Below are positions 8,597 to 17,262 of a DNA stretch of 64,000 bases, piece after piece. The stretch covers positions 62,001 through 126,000 of the forward strand of contig NZ_BBXE01000026.1 of NCBI RefSeq assembly GCF_001570565.1. Reading direction: 5' to 3'. The DNA is from Herbidospora yilanensis. Its GTDB lineage: Bacteria; Actinomycetota; Actinomycetes; Streptosporangiales; Streptosporangiaceae. Each line of letters starts with the position of its first letter. Positions within the stretch are counted from its first letter, which is position 1. The translations under genes were made by a program, and so were the position numbers. Under the pieces are notes generated by a model that worked only from the letters and a program-made list of their open reading frames with translations, made no database searches and was not told the origin of the DNA.

Positions 8597-9963
8597 ACGC
8601 CCACCGTCCATTCGATCATTCCGGTCGAGAAACCGGCGCGAGAGGTCATGTTGAGCCGGAGCCGGGTGGTCGAGATCTGCGGGAAGGTCATCGTGTTGAA
8701 CTGATCGGCGGTGACCCCGCAGGAACCGATGTTCACGTAGGACGATCCGTTCCAGTACTGAAGCTGGCACGACGCCGGCAGGTCGATCCCCTGGTTGTCG
8801 TCGAACCAGTAGGCGGCGCTCTTCGAGATGTTCTGCGCCGTGGGCCAGCGATATTCGACCCATTGGGTGCCCTGCTGGTTCCAGTTGCCGTAGACACCGT
8901 GGGAGCGGTCGGCCGAGCTCGTCGGCGTGAACCCGTCCTTGACGGCGTTCAAGGTCTCCCACGAGGAGACGTAGGAGGTCGAGGCGGTGGCGCTCAGCGC
9001 CAGGTTCGACGAGGTGCCGCCGGAGGTCTGGACGACCTTCTGCATCGTCCCGTCGGCGTTGAAATAGAGCTTGTCGAGCGTCACCGACCTGCGGAAGTTG
9101 CCGCCGCCCGGCGCGGCGGCGTTGTGGTAGACCATGTACCACTGGCCCTTGTACTCGATGATCGCCGGGTGGTTGGTCGTCGAGCTGACCATGTCGAGCA
9201 CGACGCCGCGGTGCGTCCACGGGCCGAGCGGGTTCGACGCGGTCGCGTAGCGGACGCACGCGTAGCCCGGGGTGGCGCAGCCGGAGTCGTTGGCCGCGTA
9301 GGCCAGGTAGTAGGTGCCGTTGCGCTTGAACATCCACGGCGCCTCCCAGAAGTTCGACACCCCCTGCGGGGTGACGACCGAACCCTGGGTCGAGGTCATG
9401 TTGGCGTTCAGCCGCACGGCGCGCAGGCCGTAGTAGGAGCCCCAGTACATGTAGACCTGGCCGTCGTCGTCGGTGAAGACGGTCGGGTCGATGTTCAGCG
9501 GCGAGGAGTTCGGGGTGGAGTCGCTGATCAGCGGGCCGCCGATCGCGTCGGTGAACGGGCCGGTGGGGCTGTTGCCGACGGCCACGCCGATGTTCATCCA
9601 GCCGGGGCCGTTGCCGTTGACGGAGACGTACCAGTAGTAGCGCCCGTCGGCGCCGCGTTCGACCTCGCTCGCCCAGGCGTCGAGGCCGGCCCAGGAGAAG
9701 TTGGAGATCGCCAGGCGTGCGCCCTGGTCGGTGAAGGTGGCCGCGTCGGTGGAGGAGTAGACGTGCCAGTCGCGCATGACGAAGTTCTGGCCGGTGGACG
9801 AGGCCTCGTCATGGCCCGTGTAGAGGTAGAGCGTGTCGCCGACGACGAGCGCCGCGGGGTCGGCGGTGTAGATCTGGGTGGTGATCGGGGCGGCTGCCTG
9901 GGCGGGGAGGGTGAGGCCGAGTAACAGCAGGAGGGGCGTCAGGAGGGCTAATCGGCGTTTCAC
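8593..9963 (-). CDS. Secreted GH43-family glycosidase with C-terminal F5/8C domain
   Basis: GH43 enzymes hydrolyse arabinans, arabinoxylans or xylo-oligosaccharides. GTG 9963 follows a good Shine-Dalgarno (AGGAAAGGA) and begins a signal peptide (KRRLALLTPLLLLLGLTLP); a longer in-frame ATG at 9999 would lie inside the operator and is unlikely. The five-bladed propeller carries the expected acidic residues: Asp35 in TADPAAL, Asp in NIDPTVF and Glu in EAPWMF. A C-terminal F5/8C domain (~315-456) starts NLALSATASTSYVSSWE. The stop overlaps the next gene's start, so the two secreted enzymes are co-translated. A LacI-type palindrome lies just upstream. The exact substrate cannot be read from sequence; arabinan fits the neighbours. 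Confidence 0.9.
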   Translation of the reverse strand: MKRRLALLTPLLLLLGLTLPAQAAAPITTQIYTADPAALVVGDTLYLYTGHDEASSTGQNFVMRDWHVYSSTDAATFTDQGARLAISNFSWAGLDAWASEVERGADGRYYWYVSVNGNGPGWMNIGVAVGNSPTGPFTDAIGGPLISDSTPNSSPLNIDPTVFTDDDGQVYMYWGSYYGLRAVRLNANMTSTQGSVVTPQGVSNFWEAPWMFKRNGTYYLAYAANDSGCATPGYACVRYATASNPLGPWTHRGVVLDMVSSTTNHPAIIEYKGQWYMVYHNAAAPGGGNFRRSVTLDKLYFNADGTMQKVVQTSGGTSSNLALSATASTSYVSSWETLNAVKDGFTPTSSADRSHGVYGNWNQQGTQWVEYRWPTAQNISKSAAYWFDDNQGIDLPASCQLQYWNGSSYVNIGSCGVTADQFNTMTFPQISTTRLRLNMTSRAGFSTGMIEWTVGV

Positions 9964-9982
9964 GGGAGCGGTTCCTTTCCTC

Positions 9983-10000
9983 GATGTTAGCGCTAACATC
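9983..10000. promoter_or_regulatory. LacI-type palindromic operator GATGTTAGCGCTAACATC
   Basis: This 18-bp perfect palindrome with a central GCGC is typical of LacI-family operators. It lies 19 bases upstream of the GH43 start and 32 bases downstream of the lacI-type gene, so it could regulate the GH43-glycosidase pair. It is not the motif found at the lacI-type gene's own start. Confidence 0.75.
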
Positions 10001-10032
10001 CGTAGGGCACCACCCGGGTGGCGGTGCGAGGA

Positions 10033-11022
10033 TCAGGTGGAGTCGCGGATGACGAGCTGTACCGGCATGCGGTGCACGCCCGGGGTGGCACGGCCGTCGA
10101 TGGCCGCGAACAGATGCTGGGCCGCCGTGCGGCCGAGCACCTCCAGGTTGGGGTCGATGGTGGTCAGCGGGGGGCGGCTCTCGGCGGCCAGCACCTCCCA
10201 GTTGTCGTAACCGACGACGGCGATGTCCTCGGGGATGCGCCGCCCGCGTTCCCTGGCGGCCTCCACGAACCCGGCCGCGATCTGGTCGCTGCCACAGAAC
10301 ACCGCGTCGATCTCGGGGTCGGCGTGCAGCACCATCGCGGCGGCCTGGCGGCCCCAGCGCTGCGACCACTGGCCCCAGAACACCGGCCCGGGTTCCAGGC
10401 CCGCGTCGGCGAGCGCGGCGGCGGCGCCTTCGGCGCGTTCCCGTGCCGCCTGGTAGGTGGCCAGGCCGGTGACGTGCGCGATCCGGCGGCGGCCGAGGGT
10501 GACCAGGTGCTTGATGGCCGTGCGGGACCCTTCGAGGTCGTCGGGCACGAACGACACGTCGCCGGGATCGTCGGAGGGGCCGTAGGCGTACACGACCGGA
10601 ACGCCCAGGTCGCGGCTGATCGACGGGCGCGAGTCGGTGCTCTCGCCCACGACGATGATGCCGTCGACCCGGCGGGCCAGCAGCGTGCGGATGTAGTGCT
10701 GCTCCCTGATCGAGTCGCCACGCGCGTCACAGAGCAGCACGGCCATCTCGCCGGCGCCGAAGGCGTCCTCCGCTCCGAGCATCACCGGGATGCCGAAGCG
10801 GCCGACGCTGTCGCTGGTCAGCAGGCCGACGGTTCGCGTTGGACCGCCCAGCAGGCTCCGGGCGGCCGGATTGGGCTTGAACGACAGTTGCTCTGCCGCC
10901 TCCAGGACACGCTGCCGAGTCTCGGCGCGGACCTGGTCTTTGCCGTTGAGCGCCTTCGAAGCAGTGGCGACCGACACCCCGGCCAGGTGGGCCACATCGC
11001 TGATCGTGGCGATACGTTGCAT
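10033..11022 (-). CDS. LacI-family transcriptional regulator
   Basis: This 329-residue regulator has an N-terminal LacI helix-turn-helix (TISDVAHLAGVSVATASKALNG), a hinge helix around residues 45-58 and a periplasmic-binding-protein-like effector domain (GLLTSDSVGRFGIPVM onward). The recognition helix has Val and Ala at the positions that are Tyr17-Gln18 in LacI, and Lys at position 22. It is divergent from the sugar ABC operon and upstream of the two secreted glycosidases, so it probably controls both in response to an arabinose-type oligosaccharide. A near-palindromic motif at its own start codon recurs before the sugar-binding protein gene and is its most likely operator. Confidence 0.95.
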   Translation of the reverse strand: MQRIATISDVAHLAGVSVATASKALNGKDQVRAETRQRVLEAAEQLSFKPNPAARSLLGGPTRTVGLLTSDSVGRFGIPVMLGAEDAFGAGEMAVLLCDARGDSIREQHYIRTLLARRVDGIIVVGESTDSRPSISRDLGVPVVYAYGPSDDPGDVSFVPDDLEGSRTAIKHLVTLGRRRIAHVTGLATYQAARERAEGAAAALADAGLEPGPVFWGQWSQRWGRQAAAMVLHADPEIDAVFCGSDQIAAGFVEAARERGRRIPEDIAVVGYDNWEVLAAESRPPLTTIDPNLEVLGRTAAQHLFAAIDGRATPGVHRMPVQLVIRDST

Positions 11023-11023
11023 C

Positions 11024-11035
11024 GAAAGCCTTTTC
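11024..11035. promoter_or_regulatory. Candidate LacI-family operator, copy 1
   Basis: GAAAGCCTTTTC lies immediately upstream of the lacI-type start and includes its AAAAGG Shine-Dalgarno on the minus strand. It matches 11134-11145 in 11 of 12 bases and has inverted-repeat character. Autoregulation is inferred. Confidence 0.45.
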
Positions 11036-11133
11036 CGTAGTGGTGGTATACCCGCAGAAGGTAGCTGCGCATTTGTGACAGAGCAAGGGCTTCACACGCC
11101 CCCGATCGGGGCGTATGTTGCGGCTACATTTCC

Positions 11134-11145
11134 GAAAACCTTTTC
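11134..11145. promoter_or_regulatory. Candidate LacI-family operator, copy 2
   Basis: GAAAACCTTTTC has perfect GAAAA/TTTTC arms around CC. It lies 25 bases upstream of the sugar-binding lipoprotein start and is the partner of the copy at 11024-11035. It would let one repressor control both divergent transcripts. Confidence 0.5.
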
Positions 11146-11170
11146 AGTTTTTCGGTCGAGAGGAACCCCC

Positions 11171-12448
11171 ATGCTCAGAAGACTGCCCGCGCTCGCCGCG
11201 GCGGCGCTCCTCGCGACATCCATGGCCGCATGTGGTTCTGCCGCCCCGGAGGAAAGCGCCCCCGGTGGGACGGCCGCCGCAGGTCCGACCACCATCACGA
11301 TGTGGACCCGGGCGGCGACCCAGGCGCAGAGTGAGCGCCTGGTCGAGGCTTACAACAAGTCTCACACGAACCAGGTCAAACTGACCGTCATTCCGACGGA
11401 CAACTACCAGCCGCGCATCGCCGCGGCGGCCGGGGCCAAGCAGCTCCCCGACGTGTTCGCGGCCGACGTCATCTTCGTGCCGAACTACACGTCGCAGGGC
11501 CTGTTCGCCGACATCAGCGACCGCGTCGCGGCGCTCCCGTTCAAAGACTCGCTGGCCCCCTCGCACATGAGGCTCGGCACCTACGAGGGCCGCCAGTACA
11601 CCCTTCCGCACACCCTCGACCTGTCGGTCTGGTTCTGGAACAAGGACCTGTACGAGAAGGCCGGGCTCGACCCCGAGAAGGGCCCGGCCACCCTGAAGGA
11701 GTTCGCCGAGCAGGCCACGACCGTGCAGGAGAAGCTGGGCGCCGACGGCAAGGTGCACGGCACGTTCTTCGGCGGCAACTGCGGCGGCTGCTACGTCTTC
11801 ACCTTCTGGCCCTCGGTCTGGGCGGCCGGCGGCACGGTCATGAACGCCGAGGGCACCGAGTCGACCGTGGCCTCCTCCCCCATGACCGACGTGTTCTCCA
11901 TCTACCGGAGCCTGTACGACAACGGCGTCACCGGCCCGACCACGAAGGAGGAGCAGGGCCCGACCTGGACCGGCTTCTTCCCGAAGGGCGAGATCGGCGT
12001 CATGCCGATGCCGTCCACCACGCTCGGCTCGATGCCGGCCGACATGAAGATCGGCGTCGCGCCCATCGCCGGCCCCGACGGCGGCGAGTCTACGTTCGTC
12101 GGCGGCGACTCGGTCGGCATCTCCGCGACCTCGCAGAACGTCGACGCGGCCTGGGAGTTCCTGGCCTGGACGGTCTCCGACGAGGCCCAGGTCGAGATCA
12201 TGGCCAAGAACAAGGACGTGGTCGCCCGCACCGACCTGGCCGACAACAAGTACTCGGCCGAGGACCCGCGCGTCGTGCTGATCAACTCGCTCGTGGGCAA
12301 GGGCCAGACGCCCTACGCGCTGAAGTTCGGTGAAACGTACAACGACCCGCAGGGGCCGTGGTTGCGGTTCGCCCGTGAGGCGCTGTTCGGGGACGTCGCG
12401 AAGCTGCCCGAACTCAACGAGACCCTCAACCAGTCGCTCACGCAGTGA
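11171..12448 (+). CDS. Sugar ABC transporter substrate-binding lipoprotein
   Basis: This 425-residue extracellular solute-binding protein delivers a sugar to the two permeases that follow. ATG 11171 has the Shine-Dalgarno GAGAGGAA. The signal peptide ends in a lipobox (TSMAAC, Cys21), so it is lipid-anchored. The fold is family 1 extracellular solute-binding: TITMWTRAATQAQSERLVEAY at the start, then KLPDVFAAD-like and GEIGVMPMPS segments. The operon order (binding protein, two permeases, GH127 enzyme) points to arabino-oligosaccharides as ligand, possibly beta-L-arabinofuranosides. It is preceded by a candidate LacI-family operator. Confidence 0.95.
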   Translation: MLRRLPALAAAALLATSMAACGSAAPEESAPGGTAAAGPTTITMWTRAATQAQSERLVEAYNKSHTNQVKLTVIPTDNYQPRIAAAAGAKQLPDVFAADVIFVPNYTSQGLFADISDRVAALPFKDSLAPSHMRLGTYEGRQYTLPHTLDLSVWFWNKDLYEKAGLDPEKGPATLKEFAEQATTVQEKLGADGKVHGTFFGGNCGGCYVFTFWPSVWAAGGTVMNAEGTESTVASSPMTDVFSIYRSLYDNGVTGPTTKEEQGPTWTGFFPKGEIGVMPMPSTTLGSMPADMKIGVAPIAGPDGGESTFVGGDSVGISATSQNVDAAWEFLAWTVSDEAQVEIMAKNKDVVARTDLADNKYSAEDPRVVLINSLVGKGQTPYALKFGETYNDPQGPWLRFAREALFGDVAKLPELNETLNQSLTQ

Positions 12449-13320
12449 CCAGTCCGTTGTCGACCGCCCCCCGGCTCCGGCGCCGCCGCGCGCTGGCCGG
12501 GTGGGCGTACGCCGCTCCCACGGCGGTGATCGTGGCGGTGCTGTTCATCGCACCGCTGGTGCTCGTCGTGATCATGTCGCTGCACAAGTGGCCGCTGCTG
12601 GGCCAGGCCAGGCCCAACTTCCCGGCCAACTACACGAAGATCCCCGACGACCCGCTGTTCCTCGACTCGGTGCTGTTCACCCTGAAGTACACGGTGATCG
12701 TCACGATCCTGCTCTCGGCGGTGGCGCTCGGGCTGGCGCTGCTGGTGCAGGACCGCCGGCCGGGGGTCGGCTTCTTCCGTACCGCGTTCTTCCTGCCCGG
12801 AGCGGTCGGGTTCGCCGCGGCGGCGCTGCTGTTCTACGGCCTGCTGAACAACGACTTCGGGCCGTTCGGGTTCCTCGGCGTCAACTGGATCGGCTCCCCG
12901 AACATGGCGCTGACCTCGACGATCCTGCTGGTCCTGTGGAGGTTCGCCGGGTTCAACATGCTGATCCTGCTGACCGGTCTGCAGGCCATCCCGGTCGAGG
13001 TGTACGAGGCGGCGCGCGCCGACGGGGCGAACCGGTGGCAGATCTTCACCCGGATCACCCTGCCGCTGCTGCGGCCGACGCTCGCGCTGATGCTGATCCT
13101 GTCGATCACGGGGTCGCTGCTGGCGTTCGACCAGTTCTTCATCTTCACCAACGGCGGCCCCGACAACAGCACGGTGTCGATGGTGATGGTCGTCTACCGC
13201 AACGCGTTCTTCCGTTTCGACCTGGGCGGCGCGGCGGCGTTGTCGGTGGTGCTGCTGGTCGTGCTGGTCGCCCTGAACGCCGTCCAGATGCGCATCCTCA
13301 GGGGGGCGACGACCAAGTGA
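12445..13320 (+). CDS. Sugar ABC transporter permease (MalF-like)
   Basis: This 291-residue inner-membrane permease has about six membrane spans, beginning with WAYAAPTAVIVAVLFIAPLV. It carries the EAA loop that contacts the ATPase (VYEAARADGANRWQIFTRITLP). GTG 12445 overlaps the binding-protein stop by four bases. Together with the next gene it forms the membrane channel. No ATP-binding subunit is encoded nearby, so a shared ATPase such as MsiK probably serves it, as in Streptomyces sugar importers (inference). Confidence 0.95.
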   Translation: MTSPLSTAPRLRRRRALAGWAYAAPTAVIVAVLFIAPLVLVVIMSLHKWPLLGQARPNFPANYTKIPDDPLFLDSVLFTLKYTVIVTILLSAVALGLALLVQDRRPGVGFFRTAFFLPGAVGFAAAALLFYGLLNNDFGPFGFLGVNWIGSPNMALTSTILLVLWRFAGFNMLILLTGLQAIPVEVYEAARADGANRWQIFTRITLPLLRPTLALMLILSITGSLLAFDQFFIFTNGGPDNSTVSMVMVVYRNAFFRFDLGGAAALSVVLLVVLVALNAVQMRILRGATTK

Positions 13321-14096
13321 AGTACTACTCGCCCAGGCTGGCCCTGGCGGTCATCTTCCTGTTCCCGCTGATCTGGAGCGGCTGGGCGTCGGTGCGGGGT
13401 CCTGAGGGCTTCACGCTGGCCAACTATCGGAGCATCACCGGCTACGGGGAAGGGCTGGCGACCTATGTCGGCAACAGCCTGATGCTCTCCGGCATGACCG
13501 TCGTCGGCACCCTGGTCGTCGCCACGTTGGGCGGCTACGCGTTCGCCCGGTTCCACTTCCCCGGGAAGAACCTGCTGTTCCTGGCCGCGCTGGCGATCCT
13601 CATGGTCCCGTACGCGACCATCCTGATCCCCCTGTACGTCCTGCTCGACCACGTCGGGCTGCAGAACTCGCTGCTCGGGCTGAGCCTGGTGTTCGTCATG
13701 TTCCAGTTGCCGTTCGCGCTGTACATGATGCGGAACTCGTTCGAGGCGATCCCGCGGGAGATCGAGGAGTCGGCGCTCGTCGACGGCGCGGGGTCGGTCA
13801 AGGTGCTGCTGTCGGTGTTGCTGCCCGCGGTCCGGCCGGGCCTGGTGACCGTCGGGCTGTTCGCGTTCCTGGCGTCGTGGAACGACTTCTTCGCGCCGCT
13901 GATCCTGCTCAGCGACGGGGCGAGCTTCCCGCTGCCGGTGGCCGTGGTGAGCATGACGCAGCGTACCTTCGGCGCGATCGACTACGGCGTGCTCCAGGCG
14001 GGCGTCATGGTCATGGCCGTTCCCTGCCTGGTTCTGTTCCTCGTTCTCCAGCGCTACTACGTGCGCGGATTCATGTCTGGAGCTCTGCGTGGATAG
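13317..14096 (+). CDS. Sugar ABC transporter permease (MalG-like)
   Basis: This is the second permease of the importer, about 259 residues. GTG 13317 overlaps the previous stop by four bases (GTGA). It shows several membrane spans and the EAA motif (EIEESALVDGAGSVKVLLSVLLP). The N terminus is slightly short for MalG-type proteins: the first span begins almost at residue 9. Its stop overlaps the GH127 start by eight bases, so the whole operon is translationally coupled. Confidence 0.93.
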   Translation: MKYYSPRLALAVIFLFPLIWSGWASVRGPEGFTLANYRSITGYGEGLATYVGNSLMLSGMTVVGTLVVATLGGYAFARFHFPGKNLLFLAALAILMVPYATILIPLYVLLDHVGLQNSLLGLSLVFVMFQLPFALYMMRNSFEAIPREIEESALVDGAGSVKVLLSVLLPAVRPGLVTVGLFAFLASWNDFFAPLILLSDGASFPLPVAVVSMTQRTFGAIDYGVLQAGVMVMAVPCLVLFLVLQRYYVRGFMSGALRG

Positions 14097-15825
14097 TCCT
14101 GTCGTTCCGTCGGGCGGCGTGCTGACGCCTCTGGGGGTCTCTTCGGTACGTCTGAATCCCGGCTTCTGGGGTTCGCTGCCCACCGAGACGATCATCGATC
14201 ACTGCTACGAATGGATCTGCCGGGTCGGCTGGGCGGCCAACTTCACCGGCGCCTCGCGCCGGGGCCGGGAGTTCAGCGACTCCGAGGTCTACAAGCTGAT
14301 GGAGGGCATGGCCTGGACCCATGACCCCCGGCTCGACGAGCTGACCTCGCTGATCGCCGGGGCCCAGGAGTCCGACGGCTACCTGAACACGAAGTGGGGC
14401 CACGCCCGCTACAGCGACCTGGAATGGGGCCACGAGCTGTACTGCTACGGCCACCTCATCCAGGCGGGGGTGGCCCAGGCGCGGGCGTCCGGCGGCGGGG
14501 AGCTCTTCGAGCTGGTGAAGCGGGCCGCCGACCACGTCTGCGACGTGTTCATGAACAGCCGAGGCGTCTGCGGGCACCCCGAGATCGAGATGGCCCTGAT
14601 CGAGCTCTACCGGGTCACCCGGGCCGAGCGCTACCTGGAGATGGCCCGCCGGTTCATCGACCGCCGGGGCACCCCGGCGCTGGCCGACATCGAACTGGGC
14701 CGCTCCTACTTCCAGGACGACGTACCGGTCCGGAAGGCCGAGGTCTTCCGGGGCCACGCGGTCAGGGCCCTCTACCTGGCGAGCGCGGTGGTCGACCTCG
14801 CCGTCGAGACGAACGACCGCGACCTGCTCGACCTGGTCGAACGCCAGTGGGAGCGGACCGTCGCCCGCCGCACCCACCTCACCGGCGGCATGGGCTCCCG
14901 GCACAACGGCGAGTCGTTCGGCGAGGACTGGGAGCTGCCGCCCGACCGGGCCTACAACGAGACGTGCGCCGGGGTGGCCTCGTTCATGTTGTCGCACCGC
15001 CTGCTGCTGGCCACCGGCAACCGCCGCTACGCCGACCTGGCCGAACGCACCTTCTACAACGTCATCGCCGCCGGGCCCGCGCTCGACGGCCGGTCGTTCT
15101 TCTACACCAACCCGCTTCAGGTCAGAGTCGCCGGAGAGGCCACATCGGGAGTCAGCCCGCGCGCGGACGGCGGACTGCGTGCCTCCTGGCGAGCGGTGTC
15201 CTGCTGCCCCACGAACCTGGCGCGCACCTTCGCCGCCCTCCCCGCCTACGTCGCCACCGGCACCGACGCGGGGCTGCAGATCCACCACCTGACCCCGGCC
15301 CGCGTCGAGCACGACGGCTTCGTGGTGGAGGTGGACACCGAGATGCCGTGGCGGGGCGCCGCCACCCTGCGCGTGGTCCAGGCCCCCGACCGGTTGCGGG
15401 TGTTGTCGTTGCGGCTGCCGATCTGGGCCGGCGGCGGCACGGCCGAATGGTCCCGCGTCTGGGCGCCGGGCGAGGAGGTGTCGGTCGACCTGCGGATGAC
15501 CCCCCGCTGGGTCGAACCCGACCCCCGGATCGACGCGCTGCGCGGCTGCGTCGCGGTCGAACGCGGCCCGCTCGTCTACTGCGCCGAGTCCCCCGGCGAC
15601 GAGCCGCCGCTGACGCGGATCACGGTCGACACCTCCCGCGCCCCCGAGGTCGCCGACGAGGAGATCGAGGTCTCGGCCAGTGTGACCTCGGCCGAAGACC
15701 AGCCCTGGCCGTACGGGCCGCGCCCCCGGACCGAGGCCGAACCGGTCCGGCTGCGGTTGCGCCCCTATTACCAGTGGGGCAACCACGGTCCGGCGACGAT
15801 GCGGGTGTGGTTGCCCCAGGGGTGA
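14089..15825 (+). CDS. GH127-family beta-L-arabinofuranosidase
   Basis: GH127 enzymes such as HypBA1 release L-arabinose from beta-L-arabinofuranosyl oligosaccharides. They use a Cys nucleophile held by a zinc site of one Glu and three Cys. The matching motifs are visible: NETCAGVAS (Glu and first Cys) and VSCCPTNLAR (Cys-Cys, nucleophile and ligand). The length of 578 residues is slightly shorter than HypBA1. There is no signal peptide, so it acts in the cytoplasm on imported oligosaccharides, consistent with being the last gene of the importer operon. GTG 14089 overlaps the permease stop. The stop lies two bases from the convergent transporter gene. Confidence 0.92.
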   Translation: MDSPVVPSGGVLTPLGVSSVRLNPGFWGSLPTETIIDHCYEWICRVGWAANFTGASRRGREFSDSEVYKLMEGMAWTHDPRLDELTSLIAGAQESDGYLNTKWGHARYSDLEWGHELYCYGHLIQAGVAQARASGGGELFELVKRAADHVCDVFMNSRGVCGHPEIEMALIELYRVTRAERYLEMARRFIDRRGTPALADIELGRSYFQDDVPVRKAEVFRGHAVRALYLASAVVDLAVETNDRDLLDLVERQWERTVARRTHLTGGMGSRHNGESFGEDWELPPDRAYNETCAGVASFMLSHRLLLATGNRRYADLAERTFYNVIAAGPALDGRSFFYTNPLQVRVAGEATSGVSPRADGGLRASWRAVSCCPTNLARTFAALPAYVATGTDAGLQIHHLTPARVEHDGFVVEVDTEMPWRGAATLRVVQAPDRLRVLSLRLPIWAGGGTAEWSRVWAPGEEVSVDLRMTPRWVEPDPRIDALRGCVAVERGPLVYCAESPGDEPPLTRITVDTSRAPEVADEEIEVSASVTSAEDQPWPYGPRPRTEAEPVRLRLRPYYQWGNHGPATMRVWLPQG

Positions 15826-15827
15826 CG

Positions 15828-17141
15828 TCATACGCCGGCGGTCTCGCGGCGGCCGAGGTCGGCCGTGGGCACCTGGTACGTCTCCTTCGCGGTCAGCACG
15901 GAGATCGCGCTGACCGCGCAGAGCACGGCGGTGAAGATCCCCACGCCGACCCAGCCCCGCAGCCCGAGCCAGCCGTCGTCGGTCATGATCCCGGCCGCCG
16001 AGGCGACCGCGAAGCCGGCCACCGCGAACCCGATCTGGGTGCCGATGGCCATGCCCGACAGTCGGACGCGGGTGGTGAACATCTCGCCGTAGAGGGCGGG
16101 CCAGATGCCGTTGGACGCCGAGTAGACGACGCCGAAGCAGAGGCAGCCCGCCAGGAAGACCAGGACGTAGTCGCCCGAGTTGATCGCGGCCAGGTAGGCG
16201 AAGATCATGATCGGGCTGCCGATCGCGCCGACCAGGAAGACGGGCCGGCGGCCGATGCGGTCGGACAACCGGGCCCACAGCGGGATCGTGCCGAGCGCGA
16301 CCACGTTGGCCAGCACGCCGACCCACAACATGACCGCGCGGTCGAGCCCGACGGCGTCGCTCGTCGCGTAGTTGAGCGCCCACACGGTGAAGATGGTGCT
16401 GACCGTCGCGATCAGGGCGGCGCCGACGACGCGCAGCACGTCGGCCCAGTGGGTGCGGAACAGCTCGGCCAGCGGCATCTTCGGCACCGAGCCGTCGTCG
16501 ACCTGCGCCTGGAAGGCCGGGGTCTCGTCGAGGTGGCGGCGGATGAGGTAGCCGACGACCGCCACGACGACGCTCAACCAGAACGGCACCCGCCAGCCCC
16601 ACGACAGCAGTTGCTCCTCGGGTAACGCCGCGACCGGGATGAAGACGAGCGTGGCGAGGATCTGGCCGAACTGGGTGCCGTTCAGAGTGAAGCTGGTGAA
16701 GTAGCCGCGCCGGTTCTCGGGGGCGTGTTCCAGCGTCATCGAGTTCGCGCTGGCCTGCTCACCCGCCGCCGACAATCCCTGGAGGACACGCAGCACGACC
16801 AGCAGCACGGGCGCGAGGCCGCCGATCTGCTCCCTGGTCGGCAGGCAGCCGATCAGGAACGTCGCCACCCCCATCAGGACCAGCGTGAAGACCATGATGC
16901 GGCGGCGGCCGAACCGGTCGCCGATGTGGCCGAGGATGAGGGCGCCCACCGGGCGGGCGGCGTACGCCACGCCGAAGGACGCGAGCGACTGCAGGGTCGC
17001 GGTCGCGGGGTCGGAGTCGTCGAAGAAGACCTTGGAGAAGATCAGCGCGGCGGCGCTGCCGTAGATGAAGAAGTCGTAGTACTCCAGGGCGCTGCCGATC
17101 CAGGCGGCGAGGGCGGCGCGGCGGGGGGTGGCCTGGGTCAT
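15828..17141 (-). CDS. MFS transporter, metabolite:H+ symporter (MHS) family, probable quinate/shikimate uptake
   Basis: This 437-residue membrane protein has about 12 spans and MHS-family features: SALEYYDFFIYGSAAAL at the start and motif A GHIGDRFGRRR. ATG 17141 is chosen because the segment upstream is the shared promoter region. Its promoter carries one copy (17153-17170) of the operator also found before the dehydroshikimate dehydratase and quinate/shikimate dehydrogenase genes, so it probably imports quinate, shikimate or dehydroshikimate. The substrate is inferred from context; MHS proteins also carry alpha-ketoglutarate, citrate or benzoates. Confidence 0.88.
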   Translation of the reverse strand: MTQATPRRAALAAWIGSALEYYDFFIYGSAAALIFSKVFFDDSDPATATLQSLASFGVAYAARPVGALILGHIGDRFGRRRIMVFTLVLMGVATFLIGCLPTREQIGGLAPVLLVVLRVLQGLSAAGEQASANSMTLEHAPENRRGYFTSFTLNGTQFGQILATLVFIPVAALPEEQLLSWGWRVPFWLSVVVAVVGYLIRRHLDETPAFQAQVDDGSVPKMPLAELFRTHWADVLRVVGAALIATVSTIFTVWALNYATSDAVGLDRAVMLWVGVLANVVALGTIPLWARLSDRIGRRPVFLVGAIGSPIMIFAYLAAINSGDYVLVFLAGCLCFGVVYSASNGIWPALYGEMFTTRVRLSGMAIGTQIGFAVAGFAVASAAGIMTDDGWLGLRGWVGVGIFTAVLCAVSAISVLTAKETYQVPTADLGRRETAGV

Positions 17142-17152
17142 GAAGCTTGTCC

Positions 17153-17170
17153 TAACTGGATAGTTCATAA
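17153..17170. promoter_or_regulatory. Shared TetR-type operator, copy A
   Basis: TAACTGGATAGTTCATAA carries the AACT-N4-AGTT arms seen in copies B and C, but is diverged in the spacer and right flank. It sits 12 bases upstream of the transporter start. Confidence 0.55.
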
Positions 17171-17226
17171 CGTGTGGCCGCAATGCTGCGTTCACGCCAT
17201 CAGCGTGTCAAGATGATGGAGTCAAA

Positions 17227-17246
17227 TAACTCACTAGTTCGTACAT
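17227..17246. promoter_or_regulatory. Shared TetR-type operator, copy B
   Basis: TAACTCACTAGTTCGTACAT lies 16 bases upstream of the dehydroshikimate dehydratase start. It is identical over 20 bases to copy C at 19539-19558 and shares its arms with copy A. The TetR gene downstream is the likely binder. Confidence 0.75.
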
Positions 17247-17262
17247 TATCTGTGAGGGCCCC

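Noticed and set aside
14071-16602. 843-codon minus-strand frame and the matching plus-strand frame 14394-16625
   Set aside because: Both overlap the well-supported GH127 and MHS transporter genes and encode Arg/Gly/Pro-rich shadow sequence.
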